Positions 21,521 to 30,350 of a stretch of DNA of 64,000 nucleotides are shown in pieces; position 1 is the stretch's first letter; each line of letters starts with the position of its first letter. The stretch is from Ostreococcus lucimarinus CCE9901 (taxonomy: Eukaryota > Chlorophyta > Mamiellophyceae > Mamiellales > Bathycoccaceae). A program made the translations under genes and the position numbers. The stretch is from NCBI RefSeq assembly GCF_000092065.1, contig NC_009366.1, positions 192,001 to 256,000 of the forward strand. Direction: 5' to 3'. Below the pieces are notes generated by a model. It did not search any database. It saw nothing but the letters and a program-made list of their open reading frames with translations, and had not been told where the DNA came from.

Positions 21521-22930
21521 TCACTCGTGCAGCAATTTCAAGTTTAAATTCGGAAATCCGCTCGCGCCCTTGTGCTTTGCGAACAAGCGCGCCACCTCGC
21601 GGTAATACGCCGCGTGAGCGATCTCAACGTCGCTCTCCCTCGCTCGTCCCGCGTCATCGGGCTCGGGAAGCGACATCGGGTCGCCGACGACGAACGTGAG
21701 CGGCACTCGGGCCGGAATCGGGAGAATGCCGAGGTAGCCCACCGCTAAAAGCGGCGTCGCGACGCGAAAGCGTCTGTACAAATATCGACCGGGGTGCCGC
21801 AAGAGATTGCGCCAGCTGCTACTCTCGCCGAAACACACGACGGGCACGAGACGCGCTTTTTCTTCGATGGCGAGTCGAACGAACCCGCGATGTTTCGTGC
21901 AGAGCGTGATGGTCTCCTCCTTCAATCCGCCGACGTGCTCGCACATCTCGCCCTGACCGCCCGGACACACGACGACCGCGCGCTCGTGACGAAGCGTCGA
22001 ACGAAATATTTCTTGCGACACGCTGCGCACGCCCAACCACGCGGCGAGCTCTCGCACGAACGGCGGCTTGAAAAGAACGCTCGCGGCCAACGTCACGGGC
22101 TTGACGTTTTCAAAGCGACGACCAAACTGAGGTAAAAAGTGAAACCACACGGCGCCCGCCGGAATGAGCGAGTGCGGGTGATAGGCAAAGACGAGAGGCG
22201 TCGAGCCCGCGCCGTGCGCGCCGTCGTGAATCATGCGCACGCTCCCGTGCCACGCCTTCGCCGCGCCCTCTATCCATCGCGACGACCACGCTCGAAACGC
22301 GTCCCACTTCCGGCGCCCGCGCTCGAGATCGCGCTGCAAGAAATACGTGCTCGCGTACAGAACAACGATGGACGCCAGCGCTCCCGACGACCCGAGCGCG
22401 TACACCGTCGCCAGCGTCGCGAAAATCACCGCGTGCGGCGCGTGCAACACGTGCGCGATGGACAACAGCGTCGCGACGCGCGCGACGTCTCTAAAATCCA
22501 AACCTTCCCTTCCCCTCGCCGCGCCTCGCCCCGCCTCGCCCTCGTCCTGGACGTCGAAGAACGCCAGCGACGCCGCCACCGCCGCCTCGCTCGCGACGCT
22601 CAGTCCCAGGCTCGTCCAACTCAGCGCCGCCACCGCCAGTCGCCGCTCGCGCGTCCCGTCGTCCCTCGCGTCCCTCGCGTCTCGCCACACCAGCGTCCCG
22701 CACGCCATCACGCACGCCAGCGACGCGCTCGCCAGCGTCCATCCGATCGCTTGCGCCAGCGTGAACCTCCACGATCGTCCTCGCGCGAACGGTTGCCACG
22801 CGCGCCATCCTCGTCCTCCGAACAGCGCGCCACCGACGCCAAAGTTCGTGATCGCCACCGCGAGCAGGCACGCGAGCGCGCCCGCGGACGGCGCGCGCCA
22901 ATCGATCGCCGCGTCCGCGGGCGCGCGCAT
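21521..22930 (-). CDS. DGAT2: Diacylglycerol O-acyltransferase, type 2 family
   Basis: It transfers an acyl group from acyl-CoA to diacylglycerol to make triacylglycerol at the ER or plastid envelope. The 469-residue protein has an unusually long N-terminal part (about 230 residues) with several hydrophobic spans (ACLLAVAITNFGVGGALF, TLAQAIGWTLASASLACVM, VIFATLATVYALGSSGALAS). The catalytic block is FAYHPHSLIPAG, matching the HPHG motif with Ser for Gly. Further family blocks are CPGGQGEM, FVRLAIEEKARLVPV-CFGESSSW and VVGDPMSLP. The ATG at 22930 leaves a 165-base divergent promoter shared with Ulp1. A longer open frame upstream is rejected. Confidence 0.9.
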   Translation of the reverse strand: MRAPADAAIDWRAPSAGALACLLAVAITNFGVGGALFGGRGWRAWQPFARGRSWRFTLAQAIGWTLASASLACVMACGTLVWRDARDARDDGTRERRLAVAALSWTSLGLSVASEAAVAASLAFFDVQDEGEAGRGAARGREGLDFRDVARVATLLSIAHVLHAPHAVIFATLATVYALGSSGALASIVVLYASTYFLQRDLERGRRKWDAFRAWSSRWIEGAAKAWHGSVRMIHDGAHGAGSTPLVFAYHPHSLIPAGAVWFHFLPQFGRRFENVKPVTLAASVLFKPPFVRELAAWLGVRSVSQEIFRSTLRHERAVVVCPGGQGEMCEHVGGLKEETITLCTKHRGFVRLAIEEKARLVPVVCFGESSSWRNLLRHPGRYLYRRFRVATPLLAVGYLGILPIPARVPLTFVVGDPMSLPEPDDAGRARESDVEIAHAAYYREVARLFAKHKGASGFPNLNLKLLHE

Positions 22931-22960
22931 CGACCGCTCGCGCGTCGACGTGTGCGCGGC

Positions 22961-23009
22961 GTTCCGATTCCGATTCGATTCCGATTCGATTCGATTCGAT
23001 TCGATTCGC
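22961..23009. repeat. Short tandem repeat, (C)CGATT units
   Basis: About nine 5- or 6-base units of CGATT/CCGATT in a row, between the divergent DGAT2 and Ulp1 starts. Very similar units recur between CSN4 and the kelch gene at 47870-47921. Confidence 0.9.
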
Positions 23010-23095
23010 GCGCGTCGCGTCGCGACGGACGCACACGGCGCCGCGCGGGCGCGCCGCGCGGGCGCGACGGCGACGACCTCGCGCGCGATCGCGCG

Positions 23096-25681
23096 ATGGC
23101 CGTCGACGAGGACGACGACGAGGACGCGCGCGACGAGGACGGATCGATCGCGAACTCGGACGCGCTCGAGACGCGACGACGGAGGACGCGCGACGACGAC
23201 GACGGGACGACGACGACGAGGACGACGACGACGATGGACGCGCGGATGCGGCGCGCGAGGCGCGAGCACGAGAAAATCGCGCGAACGTACGCGGAGGCGC
23301 ACGAGAACGTGGGGACGAGGGAAAACGGGACGACGCGCGACGCCGACGCGCTGCGAAGGGAACGCGTCAAGACGAGTCATCTGATAGCCAAGGTGAACGA
23401 AACGAAAGTCGGCGCGAACGCGACGCTGGTGAGAAGGAAGGAGTATTTAGACCGGATGATCGCGAACGCGGAGGAACGGGAGGCGTTGATGGAGGACGGC
23501 GGATCGGAGGCGCGAGGCGGAGGCGCGGCGACGACGACGACGCGCCGGGACGCGCCGCAGGAATGGACGACGATGGGGCAGATGGCGGAGAGAAAGTCGC
23601 CGGCGAAGTCGCTGAGGGAGCGCGATGCGAGAGATTTCCAGCCGGAAAAGTATAGATTTGACGACGAAAAGGCGTCGCCGAGCGCGGCGGAGGCTGTCAA
23701 CGGGTTGAGCAGAGCGTTGGACGACATAGACGGAGATTTAGGGTCGATGTCGTCTCTGTCGCCCGATAGATATCCAGGACGAAAAGAAACGGCGAGTTGG
23801 GACACGTTAGCGCGACAACCGACGTCGCACGGCAGTAGACAGTTGGACGCCGCGCTCGGGCGCGCGGGGGCTCCCGAGGCGAAGTCGACGCCGACGACGA
23901 TTTCGACGTACTTTAAGAAGAGCGCGGGTGCGACGCAGCCGACGACGACGACCGCCGCTGTGGACGATTTCGCCGCTGCTGCGACCGACAAGAGTCGCGA
24001 GCGTCTGCCGATGTCGCCGCCGCCGCCCAAGCGTCGAGCGAAGTCGACGCGCGGCGACCCGGCGTCTCCCATGGTGGTGGATCTTCTGGAGACGAGCGAC
24101 GAGGAGAACCCGTTGGAGAACGAGTCAAGAGGGGTGCAAAGCTTGGATCCAGTGAGTCTTACGAGCGAGAATGGTGAAATTCGCCGATCGACGCGCTCGA
24201 GTAGGTATCGCTCGCTGCAGAACACCGTCGGCAACTTGGCGACGGATTACCCAGACTCGAAGACGAAGGGGTCGGTGCAAATCACTCTCGGCGACTTGGA
24301 GCACCTCAGAGACGGCGAGATGCTGAACGATCAGTGCGTGGACTTTTATTTGAAGTACATTCAAGTGGAAATGTTGGGCGCGAACGCGTTTGAGATATTA
24401 GACAAGGTGCACATTTTTAACAGCTTTTTCTATCAAAAGCTCGCGCAAAAGCACGATAGAGATCGAAGCAACGTCGACGCCGCGACGGCATCGCACGCAC
24501 GCGTGAAGAATTGGACCAAGGGTGTGGATATCTTTACGAAAAGCTTTCTCATGATTCCCGTGCACAGCAATTTGCATTGGTCTTTAGTCATCGTTTGCTA
24601 TCCAAACGGTACTGATGAGCGCCAACCGATGATGCTCCATCTCGACAGCATGACGCAACATGGCGGGCACAACTCAGAAGTCGTGTCGAAGACGGTCCGG
24701 CGTTACCTGAGCAAAGAATGGAAAACGCAAAAGGGCGACGACACTGAATCAAAATTCGACGCTCGATACATGCCAACGTATCGCGTCAATGTTCCGAGAC
24801 AAAACAATGGTTGCGACTGCGGCGTTTTCATTTTGGCCTTTCTCGAAAAGTTTTTAACCGAACAACCCGAGATTTTGAAGAAGAGCGATGTTCAACGCGC
24901 GGCGCAAAAGCGCTCGTTTGGAATGGACGATGCGGGCAAGTTTCTACGAAAGAACTGGTTTCCCAACGAGTTCGTGGACGAATTGCGCGCCAAGTTGAGT
25001 CTCCTCGTCATCCAGCGCATTCAGGCTTCGCTCGCGGAAAACGACGCGTCAAAGCTCATTCTCAACGCGGCAAATGAAGAGCAAATGAAAGACTATGAGC
25101 ATCGGCAGTGGCGAACGAAACAAGCGGTTTCAAAGGCTGAGCGTGACCGTAAGAAGAGAATGGAAGCCATGGAAGCGGAGCGAAGACGCAAGCTCGAGCC
25201 GCAAGACCTCTCTGACGACGACGACGCCAAAACCAAAGCCTCCGACGCCAAGGATGTAGACTTTGAGATTTCTCGCGAAGTCAGGGTGAAGAAACAGCCG
25301 ACGAAGACTAGGCAGACGCAGATATTCTCGGGATCCCACTGGAACAAGGCGAGAGAGAAAGAACCCGTGCGCGAGGAGACTCGCGACGAGAAGCCATTCG
25401 AACCCTTCGCGGGCCCGTCGTACAAAATCGGGCGACACACGCGCGCGCGTGCGCCTTCTCCGAGCGCTGATTGGACGAGCGGAACGACCCGTCCCAAGTA
25501 TGGTAACGCCAACCTTTTGAAACGAGCGGAACGATCGCGAGCGAAGCAAAACGGGGAAGAGGAACGGAGCGCCGCCGACGACGAATCCCCGGGCCAGGCC
25601 AAGGCGAAGCTCAACGACGCGAATGAAAAACTTTCCGAGAGAATCAAGGGGATGACGTCTCGAGTGTTCTCGACGAAATAG
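23096..25681 (+). CDS. ULP1: SUMO-specific cysteine protease (Ulp1/SENP, family C48)
   Basis: It matures SUMO and removes it from target proteins. About 861 residues follow ATG 23096. The first 400 are acidic and basic low-complexity sequence with short helices, probably regulatory. The C48 domain covers about 395-640: ITLGDLEHLRDGEMLND, FFYQKL, the catalytic His in VHSNLHWSLVIV, the Asp in LHLDSMTQHGG and the nucleophile Cys575 in QNNGCDCGVFIL. The Gln for the oxyanion hole is present. A charged C-terminal tail of about 220 residues follows. ATG 23233 is an alternative start. Earlier in-frame sequence overlaps DGAT2 on the other strand and is not used. Confidence 0.92.
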   Translation: MAVDEDDDEDARDEDGSIANSDALETRRRRTRDDDDGTTTTRTTTTMDARMRRARREHEKIARTYAEAHENVGTRENGTTRDADALRRERVKTSHLIAKVNETKVGANATLVRRKEYLDRMIANAEEREALMEDGGSEARGGGAATTTTRRDAPQEWTTMGQMAERKSPAKSLRERDARDFQPEKYRFDDEKASPSAAEAVNGLSRALDDIDGDLGSMSSLSPDRYPGRKETASWDTLARQPTSHGSRQLDAALGRAGAPEAKSTPTTISTYFKKSAGATQPTTTTAAVDDFAAAATDKSRERLPMSPPPPKRRAKSTRGDPASPMVVDLLETSDEENPLENESRGVQSLDPVSLTSENGEIRRSTRSSRYRSLQNTVGNLATDYPDSKTKGSVQITLGDLEHLRDGEMLNDQCVDFYLKYIQVEMLGANAFEILDKVHIFNSFFYQKLAQKHDRDRSNVDAATASHARVKNWTKGVDIFTKSFLMIPVHSNLHWSLVIVCYPNGTDERQPMMLHLDSMTQHGGHNSEVVSKTVRRYLSKEWKTQKGDDTESKFDARYMPTYRVNVPRQNNGCDCGVFILAFLEKFLTEQPEILKKSDVQRAAQKRSFGMDDAGKFLRKNWFPNEFVDELRAKLSLLVIQRIQASLAENDASKLILNAANEEQMKDYEHRQWRTKQAVSKAERDRKKRMEAMEAERRRKLEPQDLSDDDDAKTKASDAKDVDFEISREVRVKKQPTKTRQTQIFSGSHWNKAREKEPVREETRDEKPFEPFAGPSYKIGRHTRARAPSPSADWTSGTTRPKYGNANLLKRAERSRAKQNGEEERSAADDESPGQAKAKLNDANEKLSERIKGMTSRVFSTK

Positions 25682-25799
25682 AAAGAAACGCGCGCCAAGC
25701 ATTCAGCGAGCGATGTTTACGCGGCGCTCGTCCTAGCGATAGATATGTGATTGATGATTGACGTTGTTTGACGCGACGCCCGCCACACGTCGCCTCGCC

Positions 25800-26189
25800 A
25801 TGCGCGCCGTCCTCCAACGCCTCGCGTCTCGCGCGATCCTCCGCGCCGGACCCGCGCGCAGGCCGCTCGATCGTGCGCTCGCATCGTCATCGTCCTCAGA
25901 CGATCCCGCGCGCGCGATGCGCCCCATGCCCGAAGGCGCCGCGCCCGTCGTCGACGAAGACATGCCCAAACAGGATGAGGAAGAACTTCGACGACGACGC
26001 GCGCAGGCGCTGAAATCGTGGCTGGAGGATGAGTTGGGAACCGAGAAGACGGCGCTCATGGCGGTGTTGGCGAAACACCGGGTGCAGATACCCGGAGGGG
26101 GGGACGAGGCGAAGGCGCTGCTGGAGGAGTTGTTGGAGTGGAAAGCCGAGGGCGTCGTAAACGCGCGTTCGACGGACGCCGCGGATTAG
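25800..26189 (+). CDS. Small predicted mitochondrial protein of unknown function
   Basis: 129 residues from ATG 25800. The N-terminus (MRAVLQRLASRAILRAGPAR) is an Arg-rich amphipathic leader typical of mitochondrial import. Then comes an acidic linker with EDMPKQDEEELRRRRAQALK. A C-terminal helical stretch (WLEDELGTEKTALMAVLAKH, ALLEELLEWKAEGV) follows. I do not recognise the family. Codon use and the clear leader argue that it is real. It lies 118 bases after Ulp1 on the same strand and converges on the FO synthase gene, 64 bases away. Confidence 0.65.
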   Translation: MRAVLQRLASRAILRAGPARRPLDRALASSSSSDDPARAMRPMPEGAAPVVDEDMPKQDEEELRRRRAQALKSWLEDELGTEKTALMAVLAKHRVQIPGGGDEAKALLEELLEWKAEGVVNARSTDAAD

Positions 26190-26253
26190 ACTTGATTAGG
26201 AGTTGTGAATTGATTAGCTAGTGACTCTACATACAATCTACGACGATCGCGTC

Positions 26254-28779
26254 CTACGCGATCGATGGGTGCTCGACGCGATGTTGGGGTGCGTGAGCGT
26301 ACAAGGTGGTGCGTTGAAGCGGAACGCGGCCGGCGGCTTCGATGATTCGACGCATTTCGCGCGCGTCGATTTCTTGCCCAAACGTCGCACCAGCGGCGCG
26401 AGTGATGGATTCATTCATGAGTGTACCGCCCATATCGTTGCATCCAGCGTGCAGGAGAAGTGAGGCGAGCTCGGGACCCATTTTTACCCAGCTCGCCTGA
26501 ATGTTCGTGATTCCCGCCGGTCCCAGCACGAGACGCGCGACGGCGTGCATCAGGATGCACTCGCGCAGCGTTGGACCTTTCCGAGACGCGCCGAAACGAT
26601 ACGTCGGCGCCTCGAAATGCACGAAAGGTAGTGGTACGAACTCCGTGAATCCACCCGTCTTGAGATGCAAATCGCGAATGGAGACGAGATGTCGCGCCCA
26701 CGCGCGCGGGCCGTCGGCGTCAATGTGACCGAACATGATGGTGCTCGTCGTTGGCACGCCCACAAAGTGAGCGTCTTCGACGACATCGAGCCATTCTTTC
26801 GCGGTGAGTTTATCTGGACAGAGTGTTTCGCGAACTTGGTCGTCCAAAACCTCGGCAGCAGTACCTGGGAGCGATCCCAGCCCTGCATCCTTGAGTTTAC
26901 GCAAGTATTCGCGAGCGCTCAGACCGAGAGTCTGCGCTCCGTGAGCGATTTCGAGCGGTGAAAAGGCGTGAATGTGTATGTCCGGTGCCCCTCGTTTCGC
27001 AGCTCCGATAAAAGCCATATAATCTTCGCCTGTGAACGAGGGATGAATGCCGCCTTGCATGCAGACTTCGCTCGCACCACGCTCCCAAGCCTCGGCCGTT
27101 CGCCTTGCGACTTCGTCCAAGTCGAGCAGGTACGGCGAACCGCGAAGTTCTTCTGCAGCCTTTCCCTTGGAAAACGAACAAAACGTGCACGCCAACGTGC
27201 AGATATTCGTATAGTTAATGTTTCTATTGTTCACAAACGTAACGGTATCACCACACTGCTGCTCTCGCAAAGTATTCGCGGCCTCGCACACCTTGTCGAA
27301 ATCGGCGCCTCTCGCTTGTAAGCACGTCACGATGTCGTCCAACTCATAGTTTCCGTCCACTATGGCGGCTATGGCGGCCAGAACTTCGCTCGATATACGC
27401 CTCTTGGTACCACGACAAGGAACAGAGCCATTCACGCCGACGATATCCACAAACTCTTTCTTTTCATCATCCGGACGTCCTGGCGACCATGTCGTACCGC
27501 GAACGAGAAACTCGCTGTCGGCGAGTTTGCGAAGATACGGCGAAACTTTGTCGTCAAGCCAAACTGCGGATCCCCCGACGCTCACTCGATCATCGTCTAC
27601 CCTCAAGTACTTAGGGTGCACTGGCAGTCTCGGGACGAGCGCGAAACCTTCATCGGCGCACACGGTGGCGAGCTCTTCTATGTGCGGCCATGGCGCCTCG
27701 GCGTTGACGTGGTCCGGCGTGACGCCCGGCGAGATTCCTCCCCAATCATTCGCACCGGCGCGCAAAAGGGCGCGCCAGCCAGCCTCTTCGCCTGGTGTAA
27801 GATTCGGTGGCGCCTGTATAATCATGTCTGCGCCAAAAATTAGGCGAGCTGCGCTCACCGTCCACGTCAACTCTTCCAGCGGAGGATTTGGAAAATCAGC
27901 CATCGCGGTGCCGGGTTTCGATAAGAAATTCTGTATGATGAGCTCTTGAATGTGTCCGTGCTTGGCATGTACATCGCGAAGCGCCAGAAGTGCATCGATA
28001 CGCTCTTCGCGAGTCTCGCCGATCCCAATCAATAATCCAGACGTGAACGGGATGCGCTCCTCTCCCGCGAGCTCGATGCACCGCAGGCGCGTCTTCGGTC
28101 GCTTTGTCTCACACCCGTCGTGCGCCATTCCCGGCCCCAATAACCGCTCGCTCGTCGTCTCCAACATCAACCCTTGCGACGCGCTCACGCGTCGTAGCAT
28201 CCTCAACTCGTCTCTCGTCAACACACCCGCGTTTACGTGCGGCAACAACCCCGTCTCTCGCAACACCGCCTCGCACGCCTTTGCCGCGTACTCCGCCGTG
28301 CTCGCGCATCCCAACTCCCTCAATCCCTCTCGCGCATCCTCCCGCGTCGCCTCGGGTCGATCACCAAACGTCAACAAACACTCCGTCGCCCCCGCCGCCG
28401 CGCCTCGTCGCGCCACGTCGACGATTTCCTCGAGCGTCATGTACACGCGCTTTCCAGCCGCGCTCGGTTCGTAGTCGACGAACGCGCAGTATCCGCACGA
28501 GTCCCGACACGCGCGCGTGAGCGGAACGAACACCTTGGGCGAGTACGTCACGACGTTTGCATTCGTCGTTCGCGGCGACGACGACGACGCGTCCCGGTTG
28601 AGGCGTCGGACGTCGTCGAGTAAATCATCAGCCGACTTTGTCACCAAGGCGTAGGCGGCGACGTCGTCGAGGACGGCGACGCGCGCGACGGCTGCGCGAG
28701 GACGGTGATGCGCGCGTTGGACGCGCGCGCGTGCGCGCCACGCGCGAGGACGCGCGACGTCGGCGAGCGTCTCGCGCAT
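26254..28779 (-). CDS. cofGH: FO synthase, fused CofG-CofH radical SAM enzyme
   Basis: It makes 7,8-didemethyl-8-hydroxy-5-deazariboflavin (FO) from tyrosine and a ribityl-uracil compound. FO is the chromophore part of F420 and is used as an antenna in some photolyases. The 841-residue protein has two radical SAM halves. The CofG half has CRDSCGYCAF (Cys91, Cys95, Cys98) and the CofH half has CTLACTFCSF; both are CxxxCxxC clusters. Conserved ends such as GGISPGVTPDHVN and CNDMGGTLMNESITRAAG are present. The fused form matches actinobacterial FbiC and green-algal enzymes. An Arg/Ala-rich leader of about 30 residues suggests organelle import. Confidence 0.95.
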   Translation of the reverse strand: MRETLADVARPRAWRARARVQRAHHRPRAAVARVAVLDDVAAYALVTKSADDLLDDVRRLNRDASSSSPRTTNANVVTYSPKVFVPLTRACRDSCGYCAFVDYEPSAAGKRVYMTLEEIVDVARRGAAAGATECLLTFGDRPEATREDAREGLRELGCASTAEYAAKACEAVLRETGLLPHVNAGVLTRDELRMLRRVSASQGLMLETTSERLLGPGMAHDGCETKRPKTRLRCIELAGEERIPFTSGLLIGIGETREERIDALLALRDVHAKHGHIQELIIQNFLSKPGTAMADFPNPPLEELTWTVSAARLIFGADMIIQAPPNLTPGEEAGWRALLRAGANDWGGISPGVTPDHVNAEAPWPHIEELATVCADEGFALVPRLPVHPKYLRVDDDRVSVGGSAVWLDDKVSPYLRKLADSEFLVRGTTWSPGRPDDEKKEFVDIVGVNGSVPCRGTKRRISSEVLAAIAAIVDGNYELDDIVTCLQARGADFDKVCEAANTLREQQCGDTVTFVNNRNINYTNICTLACTFCSFSKGKAAEELRGSPYLLDLDEVARRTAEAWERGASEVCMQGGIHPSFTGEDYMAFIGAAKRGAPDIHIHAFSPLEIAHGAQTLGLSAREYLRKLKDAGLGSLPGTAAEVLDDQVRETLCPDKLTAKEWLDVVEDAHFVGVPTTSTIMFGHIDADGPRAWARHLVSIRDLHLKTGGFTEFVPLPFVHFEAPTYRFGASRKGPTLRECILMHAVARLVLGPAGITNIQASWVKMGPELASLLLHAGCNDMGGTLMNESITRAAGATFGQEIDAREMRRIIEAAGRVPLQRTTLYAHAPQHRVEHPSIA

Positions 28780-28872
28780 GAAGACGACGACGCGCGGCGG
28801 TCTGGCGCCCGGGCTTCGGGCGAGTCGGACGCCGGCGCGCCGGCGCGGGCTCGAAAATGTGTAAATGTACAG

Positions 28873-30144
28873 TTACAACCCTTCGAGGGCGATGGACGCG
28901 CGCGACGCCACTTCGATGGCTTCGCCTAATCCTTTCGTCGTCTTCATCAGATCCATGGCTTTGCGCACGAGCTCGTGGGCGGTAAATTTTCGGGCTGGAA
29001 GCTTTCGAGCGACGAGCTGCATCAAGTCGTCGTTCTTTTTGCACGCCATGACCTGCGAACGCATGCTCACCAAAGCCGCGGCGACGACGTGTAGGAACAG
29101 TCTCGCGCCACCTCCTGCGAGTGTGCCGTTGGCTCTGGATGTGGGTTCGTGATCGCCGCCGGCAATCAACATGTCCCACAAAAGACCAATCTCGGCGTCG
29201 GCGAGTTCTCGCGACATCAACACGACGACGGGTCTAAAAGCAAACATGCACTCCTGCGCGTTGAGAAACTTCAAGTGCTTATGCAGAGGTGGATCTGCAA
29301 TTCTAATTATCTCACTCAGCACTCGCAATCGATCGCTCACGCCCTCTTGACCTTTCGACGCCGACGGCGCGCTCTCGTGCGGATTGATGAGAAAGTGACA
29401 TCGATACGAACCTCCCATAAATTTCGCAAAGCACCAAAACGCCTCGGACTCGTTACTAATATCGCGAAGAAATACCGCGGCTAAATCGTTCATTCCTTGC
29501 GTATAGCCTATCACTGGATCCAAAATAGCGTACGCCTCCAGAATTCTCGTCAAGCGTTGACGTTGCGCCAGTCTCCATTCCATCTTCAATTCGTCTTCGT
29601 CGTCGCCGCTCAGGATCCCGCTCTCCCAATCCCGCGCGAACGTACCGTAGGTGAACGTCGTCCGCGGCGCGTCTGCAGCGATGATCCTCGACGCCTCAGT
29701 GAACGATGCGAGATCGCTCGGCAAATTCGCCAATCCTTTGACCGGTTTTGTAAGCCACCCCTCCAGCTCTGCGCATCGCCTTAGAAACTCGCCGTATTGC
29801 TCGCGTCTCGATCGTTTCCCTTGCTCGTGCTCCACGCTCGTGTTCGAGCATTTCCGCACCCCAAGCAACACCGGCCACACCTCCGCTCGCAACGAGTGCG
29901 GAATTCCTCCATCGAGCGCGCCTTTGCGCACTTCCGCGAGCGACGCGATGCGTCCGTCTTGGTCCGTCGCCGCGTACCACGTCTCGTGCGCGAGCTTTTT
30001 CTTCTTCATCGATCCACCGCGCGCGTCTCGGGCAAAGTAAGACGCGTACACCGACGCGCTCGCGAGGGCGAGAGCGAGACCAGTGCTCGCGACGGCGGCA
30101 CTCGCGAGCGCAACCTTCAAGGCGCGCGAATCTTCGGACGCCAT
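28873..30144 (-). CDS. TBC-domain Rab GTPase-activating protein with N-terminal membrane span
   Basis: 423 residues. A hydrophobic segment at about residues 8-33 (VALASAAVASTGLALALASA) looks like a membrane anchor. The TBC domain follows at about 75-330: GGIPHSLRAEVWPVLLGV, AADAPRTTF with the Arg finger, DPVIGYTQGMNDLAAVFL with the Gln finger, and FWCFAKFM. Both catalytic fingers are present, so it should stimulate GTP hydrolysis by a Rab protein. The closest plant types are TBC1D15/Gyp-like proteins with this spacing. Start at 30144 is the first ATG after a stop. The gene lies 93 bases downstream of the FO synthase start on the same strand. Confidence 0.9.
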   Translation of the reverse strand: MASEDSRALKVALASAAVASTGLALALASASVYASYFARDARGGSMKKKKLAHETWYAATDQDGRIASLAEVRKGALDGGIPHSLRAEVWPVLLGVRKCSNTSVEHEQGKRSRREQYGEFLRRCAELEGWLTKPVKGLANLPSDLASFTEASRIIAADAPRTTFTYGTFARDWESGILSGDDEDELKMEWRLAQRQRLTRILEAYAILDPVIGYTQGMNDLAAVFLRDISNESEAFWCFAKFMGGSYRCHFLINPHESAPSASKGQEGVSDRLRVLSEIIRIADPPLHKHLKFLNAQECMFAFRPVVVLMSRELADAEIGLLWDMLIAGGDHEPTSRANGTLAGGGARLFLHVVAAALVSMRSQVMACKKNDDLMQLVARKLPARKFTAHELVRKAMDLMKTTKGLGEAIEVASRASIALEGL

Positions 30145-30350
30145 GGCGACGGTGGTGGATTACCGTTGGCGACACAAACTTTTGCGATGACGCGAGCGTG
30201 GGGGCGCGCGCGACGCGATGCGACGCGCGAGGTCGATGTGGCGATGACCTCGACGCCTCAAAGCGCTTCTCGGTGTCCAGCGTCGAGGGAAGGCGTCGAT
30301 ATGTGCGGCGACGGCTCGCGGTACGTTCTGTCAAGTACAGCGCTAGACTA

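Noticed and set aside
22139-23095. 319 extra codons upstream of Ulp1 in the same frame
   Set aside because: Antisense to DGAT2, Arg/Pro-rich and without conserved sequence. The ATG at 23096 follows the divergent promoter.
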